DNA from: Arachis hypogaea
Taxonomy: Eukaryota > Streptophyta > Magnoliopsida > Fabales > Fabaceae
NCBI RefSeq assembly: GCF_003086295.3
Contig: NC_092038.1
Location: 134,286,737 to 134,350,736 of the forward strand
Direction: 5' to 3'
Length of the DNA stretch: 64,000 bases
Positions 35,030 through 47,348 of the stretch are shown in pieces (position 1 is the first letter of the stretch; every line of letters begins with the position of its first letter). The notes beneath the pieces are model-generated. The model ran no database searches, was not told the origin of the DNA, and saw nothing but the letters and a program-made list of their open reading frames with translations. The position numbers were made by a program, and so were the translations under genes.

Positions 35030-36790
35030 AAATTACTCAAAATTCTCATCTTTTTCTTCAGCCGTGCCATCATCCTCCACCATAGCTCCATCTCAGATAA
35101 TCTTCCCTGGATCCATCTGGGAGAACTCAAATTCAGGGGCTAGAAACTTCGCTTGCAGCGAAGCTCGTTCAAAACCTTCAACGAAGGAGTCTAGAATCTC
35201 TGCTTCCTTACTCTTCTCCATCTCCTTCAACTTCGTTGTCACTTCAATCATCTGAGCACTCATACTAGAAAGGTCAGCTTCTTTTCCTTCAGATTCTCTA
35301 CCTCCTTTGCATAATTTTCTTTCATCAGCTTCAACTCTTTCTCACTCTCAGACAACTTGGTTTCCAATTCGGTTACCCTAGCATTCTTTAAATCAAACTC
35401 CTCTTTCAATTTCAGATCTTCCTTCTACTCGGCAAGTTTCTGATGCTTACTTTCTTGGCTTCTCCCTAGGCTCGCCAAATGCAAACCAACCACCTAACAC
35501 AGCCAGACAAACAACGATAAAAAAAAAACTAAATACAAAATCCCAATCCACAACCAAATAAATACCTGCATATATTGGTCAATGGCGACATCCCCGACCT
35601 CATTCGCCAAAGATACATCTGCCGACGATTGGTAAACTTCGTCAGCCACAACCATAAAAGGAAAATCCTTACCCCATAGAGACGAGACATCACTTTGATC
35701 GGCAACGTCATGCAGTTTCTTTTGGTTATCAAAAAAACTTCGTATTTCCTCCACCGGTATCTCTTCCTTATCATCCTCAGACCCTTCTGATAAATCTACT
35801 ACGTCAATTTTCCTCTTTTTTAAAATAACCTTTTTCCTTCTTGGCTTGGGCTGGTTAACCTCGCCAGCACCAACACCCTATCAGCTTTTGAAGTCGATCC
35901 TTCCTTCTCAAGGTTCTTACTTTTCACCCGAGCTCTCAGAGTGGTAGCAGATACCCCGGGATACTTTCCTCCTGAAATAAAACACCAAGTCTGCTAAATA
36001 TAAATTGAAATGCAATAATCTCTATACTTCAATACCTCACCTAAATATTCTATAACGGCCTGCCTATTATCTTCCCATTGGATTAAATCAAATACTGAAA
36101 TCAACTCCTTCCGATCAACAACTTCCACTAAATACTCAATGATGCATTCATCTCTTGCACTAATAGTTTCTGGCCCCAGAATATATGAGGCTCCGACCAC
36201 CACCAAAGAGGAAACTTTTCTCCCAAATGTTCATCCATATAGAATGGGAAATCACCTTCAGCATTAGAAACCTTCACATACATCTTTTTGAAGTCTTTAA
36301 ATGACGACTTGTACAACTTAAAAATAGCAAACCTTGGTGAACTATTCAAGTTCACCCAACCCCCCTTTCCAAACACATTTGGCCTAAAATAAGAAAAAGA
36401 ATAACTCCACAAAGGGAGTCTCTTCTAGAAAATCCATTAGAATCTCAAAACTACACAAAAACTCTCACCCATTAGGGTGGAGTTGGGAAGGTGCACGGTT
36501 TAGTTGCCTCAACACCTGACATTTAAAATCAGTGAAGGGAAGCTTCACCCTCAACTCTTCCAACACACAACTATACATATAAAAGAATTCAAACTCCTCC
36601 CCTCTATAAAACACACGATCACTAGGGACACAAGGAAGCAACTACAATCGAAGACCAGACCCACCGCTCACAATTTTACTTTTATCTATCTCCTTCACAG
36701 CTTCCTGATGTAAAAACAGTGAGAAACACTTCCTAACGTCATCATTTACCCAGTCGTATAACCAATCAACCCTATCTTTTTTCTCTTTTT
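35030..36790 (-). pseudogene. Antisense ORF of the Tat element (gypsy-type transposon protein)
   Basis: Lies between pol and the 3' LTR, opposite to gag-pol. Read on the minus strand, 36790-35990 shows a block like the plant 'putative gypsy type transposon' domain (KLPFTDFKCQVLRQLNRAPS and LHPNG, then SFEILMDFL). FPFYMDEHLGEKFPLWWW and WGQKLL follow. The C-terminal part (35470-35040) is a charged coiled coil rich in K/E/L (ARVTELETKLSESEKELKLM), preceded by GRSQESKHQKLAE. Stops and frameshifts break it at several points (about 36640, 36470, 36370, 35430). Antisense genes at this position are known in Tat-lineage elements (for example gene 23 of Grande). Their function is unknown. Confidence 0.65.
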
Positions 36791-37137
36791 CGAAAACCAT
36801 TAGCAAGAACAAAGTGAAGAAGAAGAATAGAAGTTGCAGAAGCTACAGGAAAAATGAAGCGTACCTCTTTTGGATTCCAAAGCTTTTAATTAAAACTTTA
36901 AAACTGATTTGGAATCCAGTAAACCATCCCATCAGTTGCATCAAAGGAAATGATGTGCATTGGAAACACGCACGTCCTTTAATGGGCATTCAAGATCGTT
37001 TCTCTCTCCTACTCATATCAATTAAATAATCTTTTAATAATGCATCTTGAACTGGGGGCTCCAAGGCTAACTCAATGGCCGAGTTATGGCTCATCAAAAG
37101 CTCAATCTGCTTCATTAAAATACATTCCTAGGTCAAG

Positions 37138-37148
37138 TTTGGGGGCTA
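37138..37148 (+). other. Polypurine tract of the Gypsy element
   Basis: GTTTGGGGGCTA directly before the 3' LTR start TGATATAG. The G-run is short but correctly placed to prime plus-strand synthesis. Confidence 0.6.
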
Positions 37149-37593
37149 TGATATAGCTGTTATAAATCCGAAGTCATAACTCGGCATTATGCACCATAAC
37201 TAGGCTATATACGTTATAGCTCAGCACCATGCATTACAATTAGACTCAACGGATTACATCCTATAGTAAAAACGTCCGACCAGACACTATCACCCACTAA
37301 AATTTAATAATTGCTCTTCAATTCAGATGATCGATAGAAACGTAGCTGACCTATTTTTCTCGCCTATAAAGGTATGACATTTTATCCTCAAAGGGCACTG
37401 AATTCACAATACTAACTTAAGTATCGGAGTGCTTTTTGCAGGTACACTCCCCCTTTGCTCACACTCTCCACGACGTGATATCTCTCTAGACAAAAAACTT
37501 GAATCTTTTAAGTCTGTAGCTCGGCGTTTAAGAAAACAGCTCGGCGTCGACTCTTAGAAACTGAGTTACGTCCAGGTTACGTACACAATAACA
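37149..37593 (+). repeat. Gypsy 3' LTR
   Basis: Starts TGATATAGCTG and ends CAATAACA. It aligns with the 5' LTR throughout, including the CCTATAAAGG box (about 37366). Confidence 0.9.
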
Positions 37594-37695
37594 ACTGATT
37601 ATGTATAAAATATCTAACATTTTGTCCTATTTAAAATTACTAGTCATGATTTTTGGACACGTTTTTTAGTAATATTAATCACCTTTAAATGGTTT

Positions 37696-39313
37696 TGTTG
37701 AGTTAAGAAATTAACTAAATTAATTAGTGATGACAAATATTATTTTTGGGCAAAATAAATAATTAGTGTTGATTATTGATAATTGCATATTACTAATTAT
37801 TTATTGTTGCAGGACAAAGTTCAAATTAATAGCCCAAATGGAATGGAAAATAAAACAAAGCTGATGGGTTAATAACATAAACGAAGCCCAAAAGGAAACA
37901 AAGCTGAGAAATCAAAATGGGCCAAGCAAATCACAACCCGATCCAAGCCCGATTTGATTTCAGAAAGCAAACCCCTGTCTTTTGCTTCCAAAGCAACATT
38001 CCTTTCTCCTCTGTTCCAGTCAAATCACTGAACTCAGAAAAAGTAAGAAAGAGAGCTTAGTCCCTAAACTAGTCATGAAAGAAGAAGGAAAGAGAAGGTT
38101 AAGCAAAGAAGTGTAAGGTCTAATCAACCATATCAAGAAAAGATCAGAAGGTTAAAGGTAACCCATTTTCTTATACATGGAACACACTTTCTTCTCTTCA
38201 TCTTCAACTCTCTACCACTCCGTTTTGAGCTAAATGGAAAAGAGGATTTCTGTTCTTCACTACTGTGAATCTACGGTCACAAGTGATTCTTGGGGACCAA
38301 GTAGCTTCTCAATGGTTCAGATTCAGTTGATCATTGGAAGACTCTTATGGTTGCTGCTTTATGGCTTTCGGTCAAGATAGAGAAGTCAGAAGAAAAGTTT
38401 CTATTTTGAAGATTACTAGGGAAAAGGTGAACGGCTGGGTTGGTGAAGCTCAAGACTCAAGAAGTTGACCTAGAAAGAAAAACCCAGCAACATACAAGGA
38501 GATAAAAGAAGCTTGTTGTTCATTCAGAAGGTAAGGAGAGAAAATCAGAGTTTGGTAAGTTGTGTTCTGTGAAGATTCCCTGAGAAGTTCCTCTACTTGG
38601 ACAATGTTTTCTTTAAAAGAAGCATTCTGCCAATACTGAAGAACTGAATCTGAGGCTTGCGAAGCTGGTTTTTCACATAGCAAAGAGGCTGTTGATGAAG
38701 TCAATCTCCTTCATGTTTTACAGATTGTGATGTACTTTTCAATGTTTATCTTTCTGTAATTTCTTGTGTGAAAATGTATATTGAGAGAGCTCAAGTAAAA
38801 GCCATGAGTGGAAAAAGACTGAGTGATACACTTGAAAGAAAAGCCTAGAGTTAATTTCAGATTTCTATAGGTATGTCTGTGTCTTGTATCTTGTACCTGT
38901 GAGGTATCCCTTTCTTAGTTGGGTTAGCACTAAGAGTGGAGAGTTAGGTATTACATAACCAATGTCAAGTTAGGTTAGAACTTGAGTGTGAAAGGATTGT
39001 GTCAATCCTGTGGAATTGGTGTATGTAATACTTTTAACTATAGTGGAAATTCCTCTATTGTTGTGGAGGAGACTGGACGTAGGTTGCATAGCACAAGGCA
39101 ACCAAACCAGAATACATGCTGGTGTTAGCTTCTCTCTTCTCTGATGTGTTCTGTTTTTTGATATTCATGAGACAAAAATAAATTGTCTCATAAATTTCCA
39201 CTGCTGAGTTCAAACAGAATTAAAATTGAAAGTTTATTTTAAAGGGTCATTTCAGTAACTTAAAAGAAAGGCATAGATTCTACCCCCCTTCTCTAAGCCT
39301 ACCACAACCTTCA
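37696..39313 (+). repeat. Copia 5' LTR (1618 bp)
   Basis: Starts TGTTGAGTTAAG and ends CACAACCTTCA. Matches 47349-48966 along its whole length. Small open frames inside (for example minus 38450-38704) occur in both LTRs and show no family similarity. Confidence 0.95.
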
Positions 39314-39315
39314 AT

Positions 39316-39328
39316 TGGTATCAGGAGC
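39316..39328 (+). other. Primer binding site (initiator-Met tRNA type)
   Basis: TGGTATCAGGAGC starts two bases after the 5' LTR. The usual plant Copia site is TGGTATCAGAGC, so this one appears to carry an extra G. Confidence 0.85.
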
Positions 39329-39372
39329 TAAGGCCTCAAGAATCAAGCTTAACTGCTTGGAGTAAAGATTCA

Positions 39373-41390
39373 ATGGCGAACAACTTGGGCACAACCACAA
39401 TTGCCTACACCCTCACTGAAGGCCAGTCAAACAATCGGCCACCTTTCTTCAACGGGAAGAACTATGCCTACTGGAAAGAGAGGATGAGGATCTTCATCCA
39501 ATCCATTGACTACAACATATGGAAGATAGTTGTGAGCGGTTCCAAGATCCCAACAAAAACAAGTGCTGATGGAGTGGTGACTCCAAAAGAAGAAGCTGAA
39601 TGGAATGAAGACGATAAGAAGAAGATGGAGCTGAATGCTAAAGCCACCAACCTTCTTCACTGTGCTATCATCTTTGAAGAGTACCAAAAGGTGTCTAGAT
39701 GCAAGGCGCTAAAGAAATCTGGAAAAAAACTCCAGGTTACACACGAAGGCACTAAACAAGTCAAAGAAACGAGGATTGATATGCTGCGAAAAGAATACGA
39801 GATGTTTAATATGAAGGATGGAGAAAGCATTGATAAAGTGTTTGAGAGATTCTCAATCATAATCAACAACCTTGGTGAGAAAACTCCTTAGAAGCCTCAC
39901 AAAAGAATGGGAAATCACTGCCACTGTCGTAACCGAGAGCAACAACCTAAGCCCCATAACCTATGATGAGTTGAGAGGAAAACTCCTTGCCTATGAAACC
40001 ACACACACAAACCCAGACTCAAAGAAAAAGGGAATAACCCTCAAGTCAAAAATAGAACCAAAAGAGAGTGAGTCTAGTGATGGTATTTCAGATGATGAGC
40101 TTATGTTTTTTGCTAGGAGATTTAGAAGAATGATAAAGAACAAGGACAAATACAAGGGTTCAAGCTCAAAGGAACACAAAATGGACATGAGCAAGGTAAT
40201 GTGTCATCATTGCAAGGAGGCTGGACATTTCAAGCTAAACTGTCCAAAGCTCAAGAAGGAGGACAAAGGAAAGAAAGAAGGGAAAAGAGTGCTCATGGCA
40301 GCTTGGGAGGATCTTGAGAACGACTTAAATGAAGAAGAAGAATCTGAAGGTGAAGATAAAGACTGCTTCATGGCTGGAAACAATAATCTTGATGAGGTAA
40401 ATTACTATGATTTGACCATAGATGATTTACATGCTATTATTGATGATCTCACTTTAAATACATCAAAGTTGCTAGATAAATACAATAAGTGCAGATCTGA
40501 AAGAGATGTGTTTAAAGCTGAAAATGATTTTTTAAAAGAGAAAGTGAAGGAAACAGAATGTGCTTTGGACATTATTGAAGAAAACAGATTTCTAAAATCT
40601 GAACTTGAAAAACTAAAAGGAAAGCACATTATGGATCCTTCCCAAGAGCTAATTGCTGAAAATAAAAGATTAAATGACATGATTAAAAGGCTTAATGGTG
40701 ACTTAGCAAAATTTTCTCAAAGTTCTAGTAACTTAGACAAATTACTTGCAAGCCAAAGACCGTTATTTGAAAAATCTGGTTTAGGTTATATAGCCAAGGA
40801 AAGTGCAGTTTTCGATGACCACTCTATAAAATTTGTGGCTTCTTCATCAAATACTAAATCCACACCAAACAAATCTGGTATTGGATATGTTCCCATATTT
40901 GAGGAGAAATTTGATGAAGTCCACACAAGTGAAACTGAACCTTCACCAAGAACCGAACCCACTTCAAACAGGCCAGGTCTGGGATTCAACTCGAAAAATG
41001 AGGTAGCTTTCAAAAACCACTTTTTTACAACAAAACCTCATTTTCGAAAAATCCAAAAGTTTTCAAAAATTCTGGTGAAAATGCTTTTGCAAAGAGGAAT
41101 AATTATAACAAAAATCAGTTTGTCAAAAGAAATGCACCTCTTCCAAAAATCAGAAAATTTCAATCATTTAATCATTTCCAGCAAGGTAGCTCATCTAAAT
41201 TTCAGCAACATGCATCAGAAAATCACTGTTTTAATTGCAAAAAATTTGGTCACTCATATGCACAATGTTTCATTGAAAAGAGAGTTGTGAGAAACCAAAT
41301 TTATAATGTTGTTTGTGACTTCAATACACTTGGGCAACCAAGATGGATTAACTTCAAAGGATCCAAATTAATTTGGATACATAAGGCTAC
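39373..41390 (+). pseudogene. Copia gag (SIRE type, frameshifted)
   Basis: Starts at ATG 39373. Residues 1-160 contain the Copia gag core (FNGKNYAYWKERMRIFIQS, then EYEMFNMKDGESIDKVFERF). A frame break by small deletion at about 39875 moves the rest to 39872-41290: VRKLLRSLTKEWE, a zinc knuckle CHHCKEAGHFKLNC (about 40203-40244), an acidic stretch, then a long coiled coil (about 40390-40700). A second frame break near 41010 precedes a second knuckle CFNCKKFGHSYAQC (about 41228), readable in another frame. Two knuckles and a coiled-coil tail are usual in SIRE elements. Product role: capsid and RNA packaging. Confidence 0.85.
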
Positions 41391-42720
41391 TTGAAACTCT
41401 TCATGCAGATTTGCCTAGCATCCAAGAACAAAAAGGATATGTGGTACATGGATAGTGGATGCTCAAGGCACATGACTGGAAGGTCAACTTACTTCATCAA
41501 ACTAAATAAGTATGATGGAGGTTTTGTGACCTTTGGAGATGATGGTAAAGGTAAAATCATTACTTTTGGAAAAGTAGGTAATGAACAATCTACTTTCATT
41601 GATGATGTATTTTTGGTATGTGGTTTGAAGCACAATCTTTTGAGTATAAGTCAGCTATGTGACTTAGGATATTTAGTGACTTTCAAGAGACTTGAATGCT
41701 GTGTTGTAAATGAAAAGACCAATGAAGTGCTTTTTGTTGCCAAGCGTTTTAATAATGTGTATGGACTTACTCTTGATGAACTAAAGGATCAAAATGTAGC
41801 TTGTTTCCACTCTAAAGAATCTGAAAAGTAGTTATGGCACAAGAGATTAGGCCACGCAAGTATGTTTCAAATAAACAAACTTGTAAAGAAAGAATTAGTA
41901 AGAGGTCTCCCTTTGATAAAGTTTGACAAAGACATCACTTGTGATGCTTGCCAAATGGGAAAACAAACAAAAAGTTCTTTTAAACCAAAGGAAGACATCT
42001 CTACTAAAAGACCACTTGAGTTGCTACACATTGATTTATTTGGTCCAACAAGAACTCAAAGCCTAGGTGGTAAATATTATGGTTTAGTGATTGTGGATGA
42101 CTATACTAGGTTTGGTTGGATTTTATTTCTTGCACATAAAAATGAAGCATTTTCGGCCTTTGAACCTTTTTTCAAGAAAATTCAAAATGAAAAGGATTTG
42201 AAGATCTCTTCTATAAGAAGTGATCATGGCACTGAATTTGAAAACAATTTATTTAAATCCTTTTGTGAGGACTTTAGAATATCTCACAACTTCTCTTGTC
42301 CAAGAACACCATAACAAAATGGTGTTGTGGAAAGAAGAAATAGAAGCTTACAAGAGATGACAAGAGCTATGCTTTGTGAGAGCAATGTTCCAAAATTCCT
42401 TTGGGCTGAAGCGGTTAACATGGCTTGCCACATTTTGAATAGAACAATCATAAGGAAATTTTTGAAGAAAATCCCTTATGAACTTTGGAAAGGTTACCCA
42501 CCAAACTTGGACAACTTGCACATCTTTGGATGCAAATGCTTTGTTCTTAATAACAAAGACAATTTGGGTAAATTTGATCCAAAGGCGTATGAGTGTTTGT
42601 TTGTAGGATATTCCACAACTAGTAAAGCATATAGAGTTTATCATCAAGATGCTAGGATTATTGAGGAGTCCATACATGTTACATTTTGTGATACTAACTT
42701 AGTACAAAGTATTTTGGAAG
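41391..42720 (+). pseudogene. Copia protease remnant and integrase (stops)
   Basis: WYMDSGCSRHMTG (about 41440) is the protease-type active-site block. After a TAG at 41829 comes the gag-pre-integrase zinc region (LWHKRLGHASM, then CDACQMGKQ). The integrase core has LLHIDLFGPT (Asp), SIRSDHGTEFEN (Asp) and NGVVERRNRSLQEM (Glu). A TAA at 42312 replaces the Gln before NGVVE, a CAA-to-TAA change. The DDE triad is otherwise intact. It would insert the cDNA copy into the genome. Confidence 0.88.
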
Positions 42721-43985
42721 ATTGTGATGCAGAAAATCAAGCTCAAAAGGACGTTGAAACTGTGCAAAATCAAGAAAATGGAAATTCTGGACAAGCTGAA
42801 CCAGAAACTGCCACTACTGAAAATTCAAGAGACAATTTCATTTTGTCTCATGAATATGAAAGAGATCCTGAAGCCAGCAGCACCCAGAATCCCTTGGTAT
42901 CTGAATCTGCCTCCAAGTCCACCAGACCTCATGAATGGAGATTCTTGAAGAATTATCCTGAGAAATTTGTTATTGGGGACATTTCTCATGGGGTTAGAAC
43001 TCGGTCTTCAACAAGAAAGGCAAATGAAGGAACAAACATTGTCCTTCTCTCTCAAGTGGAGCCTCAAAATGTCAAGGAAGCCCTTAGTAACCCTTCTTGG
43101 GTTAAAGCAATGGAGGATGAGCTTCTTGAGTTTGAGAAGAACCAAGTGTGGACTTTGGTTCCAAGACCAAGTGGAAAGAAAGTGACCGGCACCAAGTGGA
43201 TATTTCGGAACAAGTTAGGAGAAGATGGCAGCATTGCAAGAAACAAAGCAAGGCTAGTGGCACAAGGATATGACCAAGAAGAAGGAATAGACTTTGATGA
43301 ATCCTTTGTCCCTGTTGCCCGAATGGAAGCCGTAAGACTTCTCTTAGCTTATGCTGCATTTTGTGGTTTTAAATTATATCAAATGGATGTGAAATGTGCA
43401 TTTTTGAATGGTGTGATAGATAGAGAAATGTATATGGAGCAGCCACCTGGTTTTGAAAATAAAGAGCATTCTAACCATGTTTTCAAATTATCAAAAGCTC
43501 TCTATGGTTTAAGACAAGCTCCTAGAGCTTGGTATGAGAGACTTAGCTATTTTCTTTTGAAAAATAGTTTTCAAAGAGGTACCACAGACACAACTCTATT
43601 TATCAAGAATTCTAATGATTCTTTCATTTTAGTCCAAATATATGTTGATGACATTATTTTTGGATCAGCCAATGAATCCCTTTGTTCTGAATTTGAAAAA
43701 CTCATGACAAGTGAATTTGACATGAGTATGATGGGTGAACTTAATTTTTTCCTTGGGCTGCAAATTAAATAAACTGAAAATGGTATTTTCATTCATCAAG
43801 AGAAGTATGCCAAGGAATTAGTTAAGAAATTTGGTATGGAAAATGCCAAACCCATGGGAACTCCCATGCACCCTAATTCAAAATTAGATAAGGGAGAAAC
43901 TGAGAAAAATGTAGATGAGACTAGGTATAGAGGAATAATTGGTTCTCTTATGTACTTAACTTCCTCTAGACCCGATATTGTGTAA
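42721..43985 (+). pseudogene. Copia reverse transcriptase (stops)
   Basis: One long frame (from 42327 to TAA 43770) covers the linker and the RT domain: WVKAMEDELLEFEKNQVWTL, GTKWIFRNKLGEDG, MDVKCAFLNG, YMEQPPGFE, LYGLRQAPRAWYERL, and catalytic YVDDIIFGS (about 43642). TAA at 43770 (likely from CAA) and TAA at 43983 interrupt it, with similarity continuing in the same phase between them. Two or three single-base reversions separate it from an open frame, so decay is shallow. Confidence 0.9.
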
Positions 43986-44602
43986 AGTGTTGGATTGTGT
44001 TCAAAGTTTCAATCCAAACCTAAAGAGTCACATCTTTCTGCAGTTAAGAGGATCATTAGATATGTTCATGGCACATCCAACTTTGGTCTTTGGTATCCTA
44101 AGATTGATGATTTTTCTGCAGTTGGTTATTGTGATGCAGATTTTGCCGGTGATAGAGTTGATAGAAGGAGTACTTCAGGCTTATGTTGCTTCCTTGAAAA
44201 GTCCTTGAATGTGTGGTCAAGTAAGAAGCAGCCAACAGTGGCTTTATCCACTGCAGAGGTTGAGTATATAGCTGCCTCTTCTTGTTGTTCTCAGCTTTTA
44301 TGGTTAAAAACTCAGCTTGCCGATTACAAGTTAACTGTTGAAAATATTCCCTTATTGTGTGATAACATGAGTGCCATTAATATTTCTAAAAATCCAATTT
44401 TGCACTCTAGAACCAAGCATATTAAAGTGGAATTTCACTCAATAAGAGAACATGTTCAAAAAGGGGATATTAGCATTCAATTCGTTAAATCGGAAGAGCA
44501 ACTGGCAGACATTTTCACTAAGCCACTGCCTGAGGACAGATTCTACATGCTTAGGAATAGTCTAGGAATTTTGAGTTATGATTTTTTGTTTAAAAATTGC
44601 TG
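43986..44602 (+). pseudogene. Copia RNase H
   Basis: Open to the normal end of pol at 44602. Typical Copia RNase H pattern: VGYCDADFAGDRVDRRSTSG (first Asp), VALSTAEVEYIAAS (Glu), LLCDNMSAINISKN (Asp), RTKHIKVEFHSIRE, QLADIFTKPLP. All expected acidic residues are present. It lies downstream of the TAA at 43983, hence cut off from the upstream pol. Confidence 0.88.
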
Positions 44603-45287
44603 ATGTGCTTACTGGAGCATTTTGTCTCATAAACAGGTATGAGACAATTCTTGGCAGATGAAGGCCGTTCCCTTCAATCAGCGTGTTCTGAGCTTGTTAC
44701 AAGTGAAGATTGATCTGGGCCAACCTCAGAAATTCAGATCATGGGTGGTCCAATGCATTTCCTTAAATACAACCATCTCTGGGCCCAAATATGAATGTTA
44801 CATTTTTGTTTGGTTGATATTTTTCTTGGCTTGTGTGTTTAATTTTTGAAAAAGGGTTTTCATTAAATGTTTTCTGGTCCAAAAAGATTTTTAGTTTGAT
44901 TTAAATTTTATTCAAAAAGGGTTTGAAATTTAAAATTAATTTTTAAATCAAATCAAATCTTTCTTTTATGAGGTCATGTCTTTTCAAGTCATGTCAAAAG
45001 ATGAAGCAGTTGCATGGTTTATGAAAAACTTCTTTTGGGTACGGTTACCAACACTCCATCTCTTCCCTCCATTAACTTCTCCTCAACTCCTTGGTTACCT
45101 CCACTCTCTTTATTGCTTCTCTTCCCTCAAAAGCCTGAATCTTACCAAATGAGGAAGAAAGCCATTGCTAAAAGGCCTCCTCATGAAAAAATCTACAAGC
45201 CTCCCACAAAGCCTTCAACTCGCTCTCACGACCGAACATTCACACCCTTACCTTCTCCTCCTACTTATCCTCCAAGAACTGTCCCCA

Positions 45288-46664
45288 TGGCACGGACCAA
45301 GAACACTCCTAGATACCCTGCCTCTGCCAAGCCGACGCCACCACCAAAGGCAACTCCTTCCAAACCTGGCTCTTCAAAACCAAGCTCTTCCAAAGGCAAA
45401 CGTCCAGCGACTGAGAACCAGTTCCTGAGCCCTCACAACCTAAATCCAGGTCAGTTCCTGTGCGTTCTCAATGAGGTAAAGCTCGAGTTCCTCTTAAAAC
45501 AGTTAAAGAACCAGACATTGGCCCTTTTGATCAAAAATCTCATTTTTTGACCTCTCATTCGAACTATAACCCCTATAGATTCAAATCTACCATGAATAAT
45601 AACTTTTATGAGGGGGTTATCCAGTATCGTACCCTGTGTCCATCTTTTTTAGCTGATTTGTCATCTTTGAAAAGAAAAGGTTTTTGTTTGTTGATAACTT
45701 GATTTTTCTAGACTGGAATCATCTTTTTGACATCAAAAAGCCTGTTTATCCCTTATTGGTCAAAGAATTTTATGCCAACATGACATATCATGAAGGCACT
45801 GCTCACTCATATGTAAAGGGCCGAGACATAGTTTTAAACAATGAAACTATCAGTAATGCATTGAAGTATACTAATGTCGGGCCTTGTGCATACACTTCAG
45901 TTAAGTGGGATGAAGGTGTTGGTATCTCTTACAACGATGCATTGGCTCACATTTGTGAACATGTTTCTTTAATTGATGGCATCACACCCACTCACAAAGC
46001 CCTAGGATATGAATGTGCTCAGTTGCATCGAATTGTCAACCACATTATTCTTCCTCAGAGCGGTTCATATCAAAGGGTTTCTTACACAGACACACTTGTT
46101 TTGTATGCCCTGCGCACCAAAACCGAAATTTTATTTGCATATTTGATGGTTAGATACATGTTTGATTCTGTTAGGAGTGAAAAAGACAAAGCTCTTCCCT
46201 ATGGCATGTTTCTAACTTGCATATTTGAGTATTTTGGTGTTGACTTGACCAATGAGAATTATCAAAATAGACATTCATATCTAAAGGGAGGTGGTGCAGT
46301 GAAACAGCCCAAAAGACCTACTCGATCTGAGAGGATGGTCTTAGATGATGAAGATGATGACTTTGTTCCTAAGGAATCTCCTCCTCTTTCCACTAAGGGT
46401 ACCTCCATCTCTACTGGAAAGAAATCCGCTCTGCTGAATGTTGTCAAAGATGTTGTTCAGGAGTTTGTCTCCCAATCTAATCACATGATTGCCATGAGCA
46501 AGGAGCAAAGGAAACTAGCTAGCAAACATGAGAATTTCCTCTGAAAATCAAGGGATAGAGTGGCTGTATTTATGAAGTTCATTGATAATCTTAACCAGGA
46601 TGAAGATCCAGCCACTGATGCTGAAGAGGAAGCGGATTCGGAGGGAAACGGTTCTGATGCCTAG
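45288..46664 (+). pseudogene. Env-like / plant transposon-protein ORF of the SIRE element
   Basis: Additional gene between pol and the 3' LTR. The likely start is ATG 45288 (MARTKNTPRYPASAKP), followed by a Pro/Ser/Lys-rich region to about 45540. There a frame break leads into the main domain, open at 45684-46544: the 'putative plant transposon protein' type with KEFYANMTYHEG, ALGYECAQLHRIVNHII and an acidic Ser-rich tail. TGA at 46542 (probably from CGA) cuts off a short acidic end finishing at 46664. The position corresponds to the env-like gene of SIRE elements. I saw no convincing signal peptide or transmembrane pair, and the biochemical role is not established. Confidence 0.65.
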
Positions 46665-47348
46665 TTTTTGTCTCATGAATTCTGTTTCTCTTGCTATTGT
46701 TGAACTTTTTTTTGGATGACTGTAATAACTCTGACTCATGTTGCACTTTTGTTCATTTAGGATAAACTTTGAACTGTGCTCTGACCTTCTCTTGCAGGAT
46801 TTATAGTAATGTTTTTGTTGATCTTGCTTATTATCCGTCCTTGATGACAAAAGAGGGAGTAATAGCTGATTGAGACTTTGAATTGAGCTTTTCATTGCTG
46901 CTGAATGTTTCTGTGATTTATTTGTGAATTTTTGACTGCTGCTGTTGAGAGTGTTGAGCATAGAATTTTGTTTTGCATTTTGTGCTGATGAATGGAATGT
47001 ATTGACATAACAATTGGAACTTGTTGCCATATGTCATCAGTAAGCCCTTGATTATTCTTGATACTTTGTTTCTGCTGCTGACATGATATGAAAAATACTG
47101 GGCTAAATCTGTGTTGCTGGTTATGTAATATCCCTTAGTCACGTTACATTATGTACATCTCTTTTTGTAAGTTTAATGTAAACAGAAACAAAAAGGAAAG
47201 AGCATAAATCCATGGGGAGCTACTCTTAAAAAGGAAAGGGGGAGCAACACAAAAGCAAGCAACATCATTCAAAGGGAAGTTTTTTAACTTTATTGAAATT
47301 CAATTCCCTTGGTTATTGTTTAAATATGTTTGTCATCAAGGGGGAGAT
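46665..47348 (+). other. 3' non-coding region of the Copia element
   Basis: No coding similarity. T-rich, ending in the polypurine tract (AAGGGGGAGA, about 47338-47347) directly before the 3' LTR. An additional A/G-rich AAAAGGAAAGGGGGAG block at about 47230 may be a second purine tract. Confidence 0.6.

Larger units (their letters stand above)
24981..37593 (+). mobile_element. Ty3/Gypsy retrotransposon, Tat type, degenerate
   Basis: Complete but decayed LTR element on the plus strand: 5' LTR 24981-25423, primer site, gag-protease-RT-RNase H-second RNase H-integrase, antisense ORF, purine tract, 3' LTR 37149-37593. A 3.88-kb solo-LTR-like insertion (30390-34272) interrupts the end of pol. LTRs differ at about 41 of some 443 aligned positions by my hand count (about 91% identity, mostly transitions), so the insertion is a few million years old. 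The second, archaeal-like RNase H and the antisense ORF between pol and 3' LTR point to the Tat lineage. Target duplication is unclear: ACAAC precedes the 5' LTR and recurs overlapping the last bases of the 3' LTR. Confidence 0.92.

Noticed and set aside
38450..38704. Minus-strand frame recurring at 48173-48355
   Set aside because: Present twice only because it lies in both LTRs; no family similarity.
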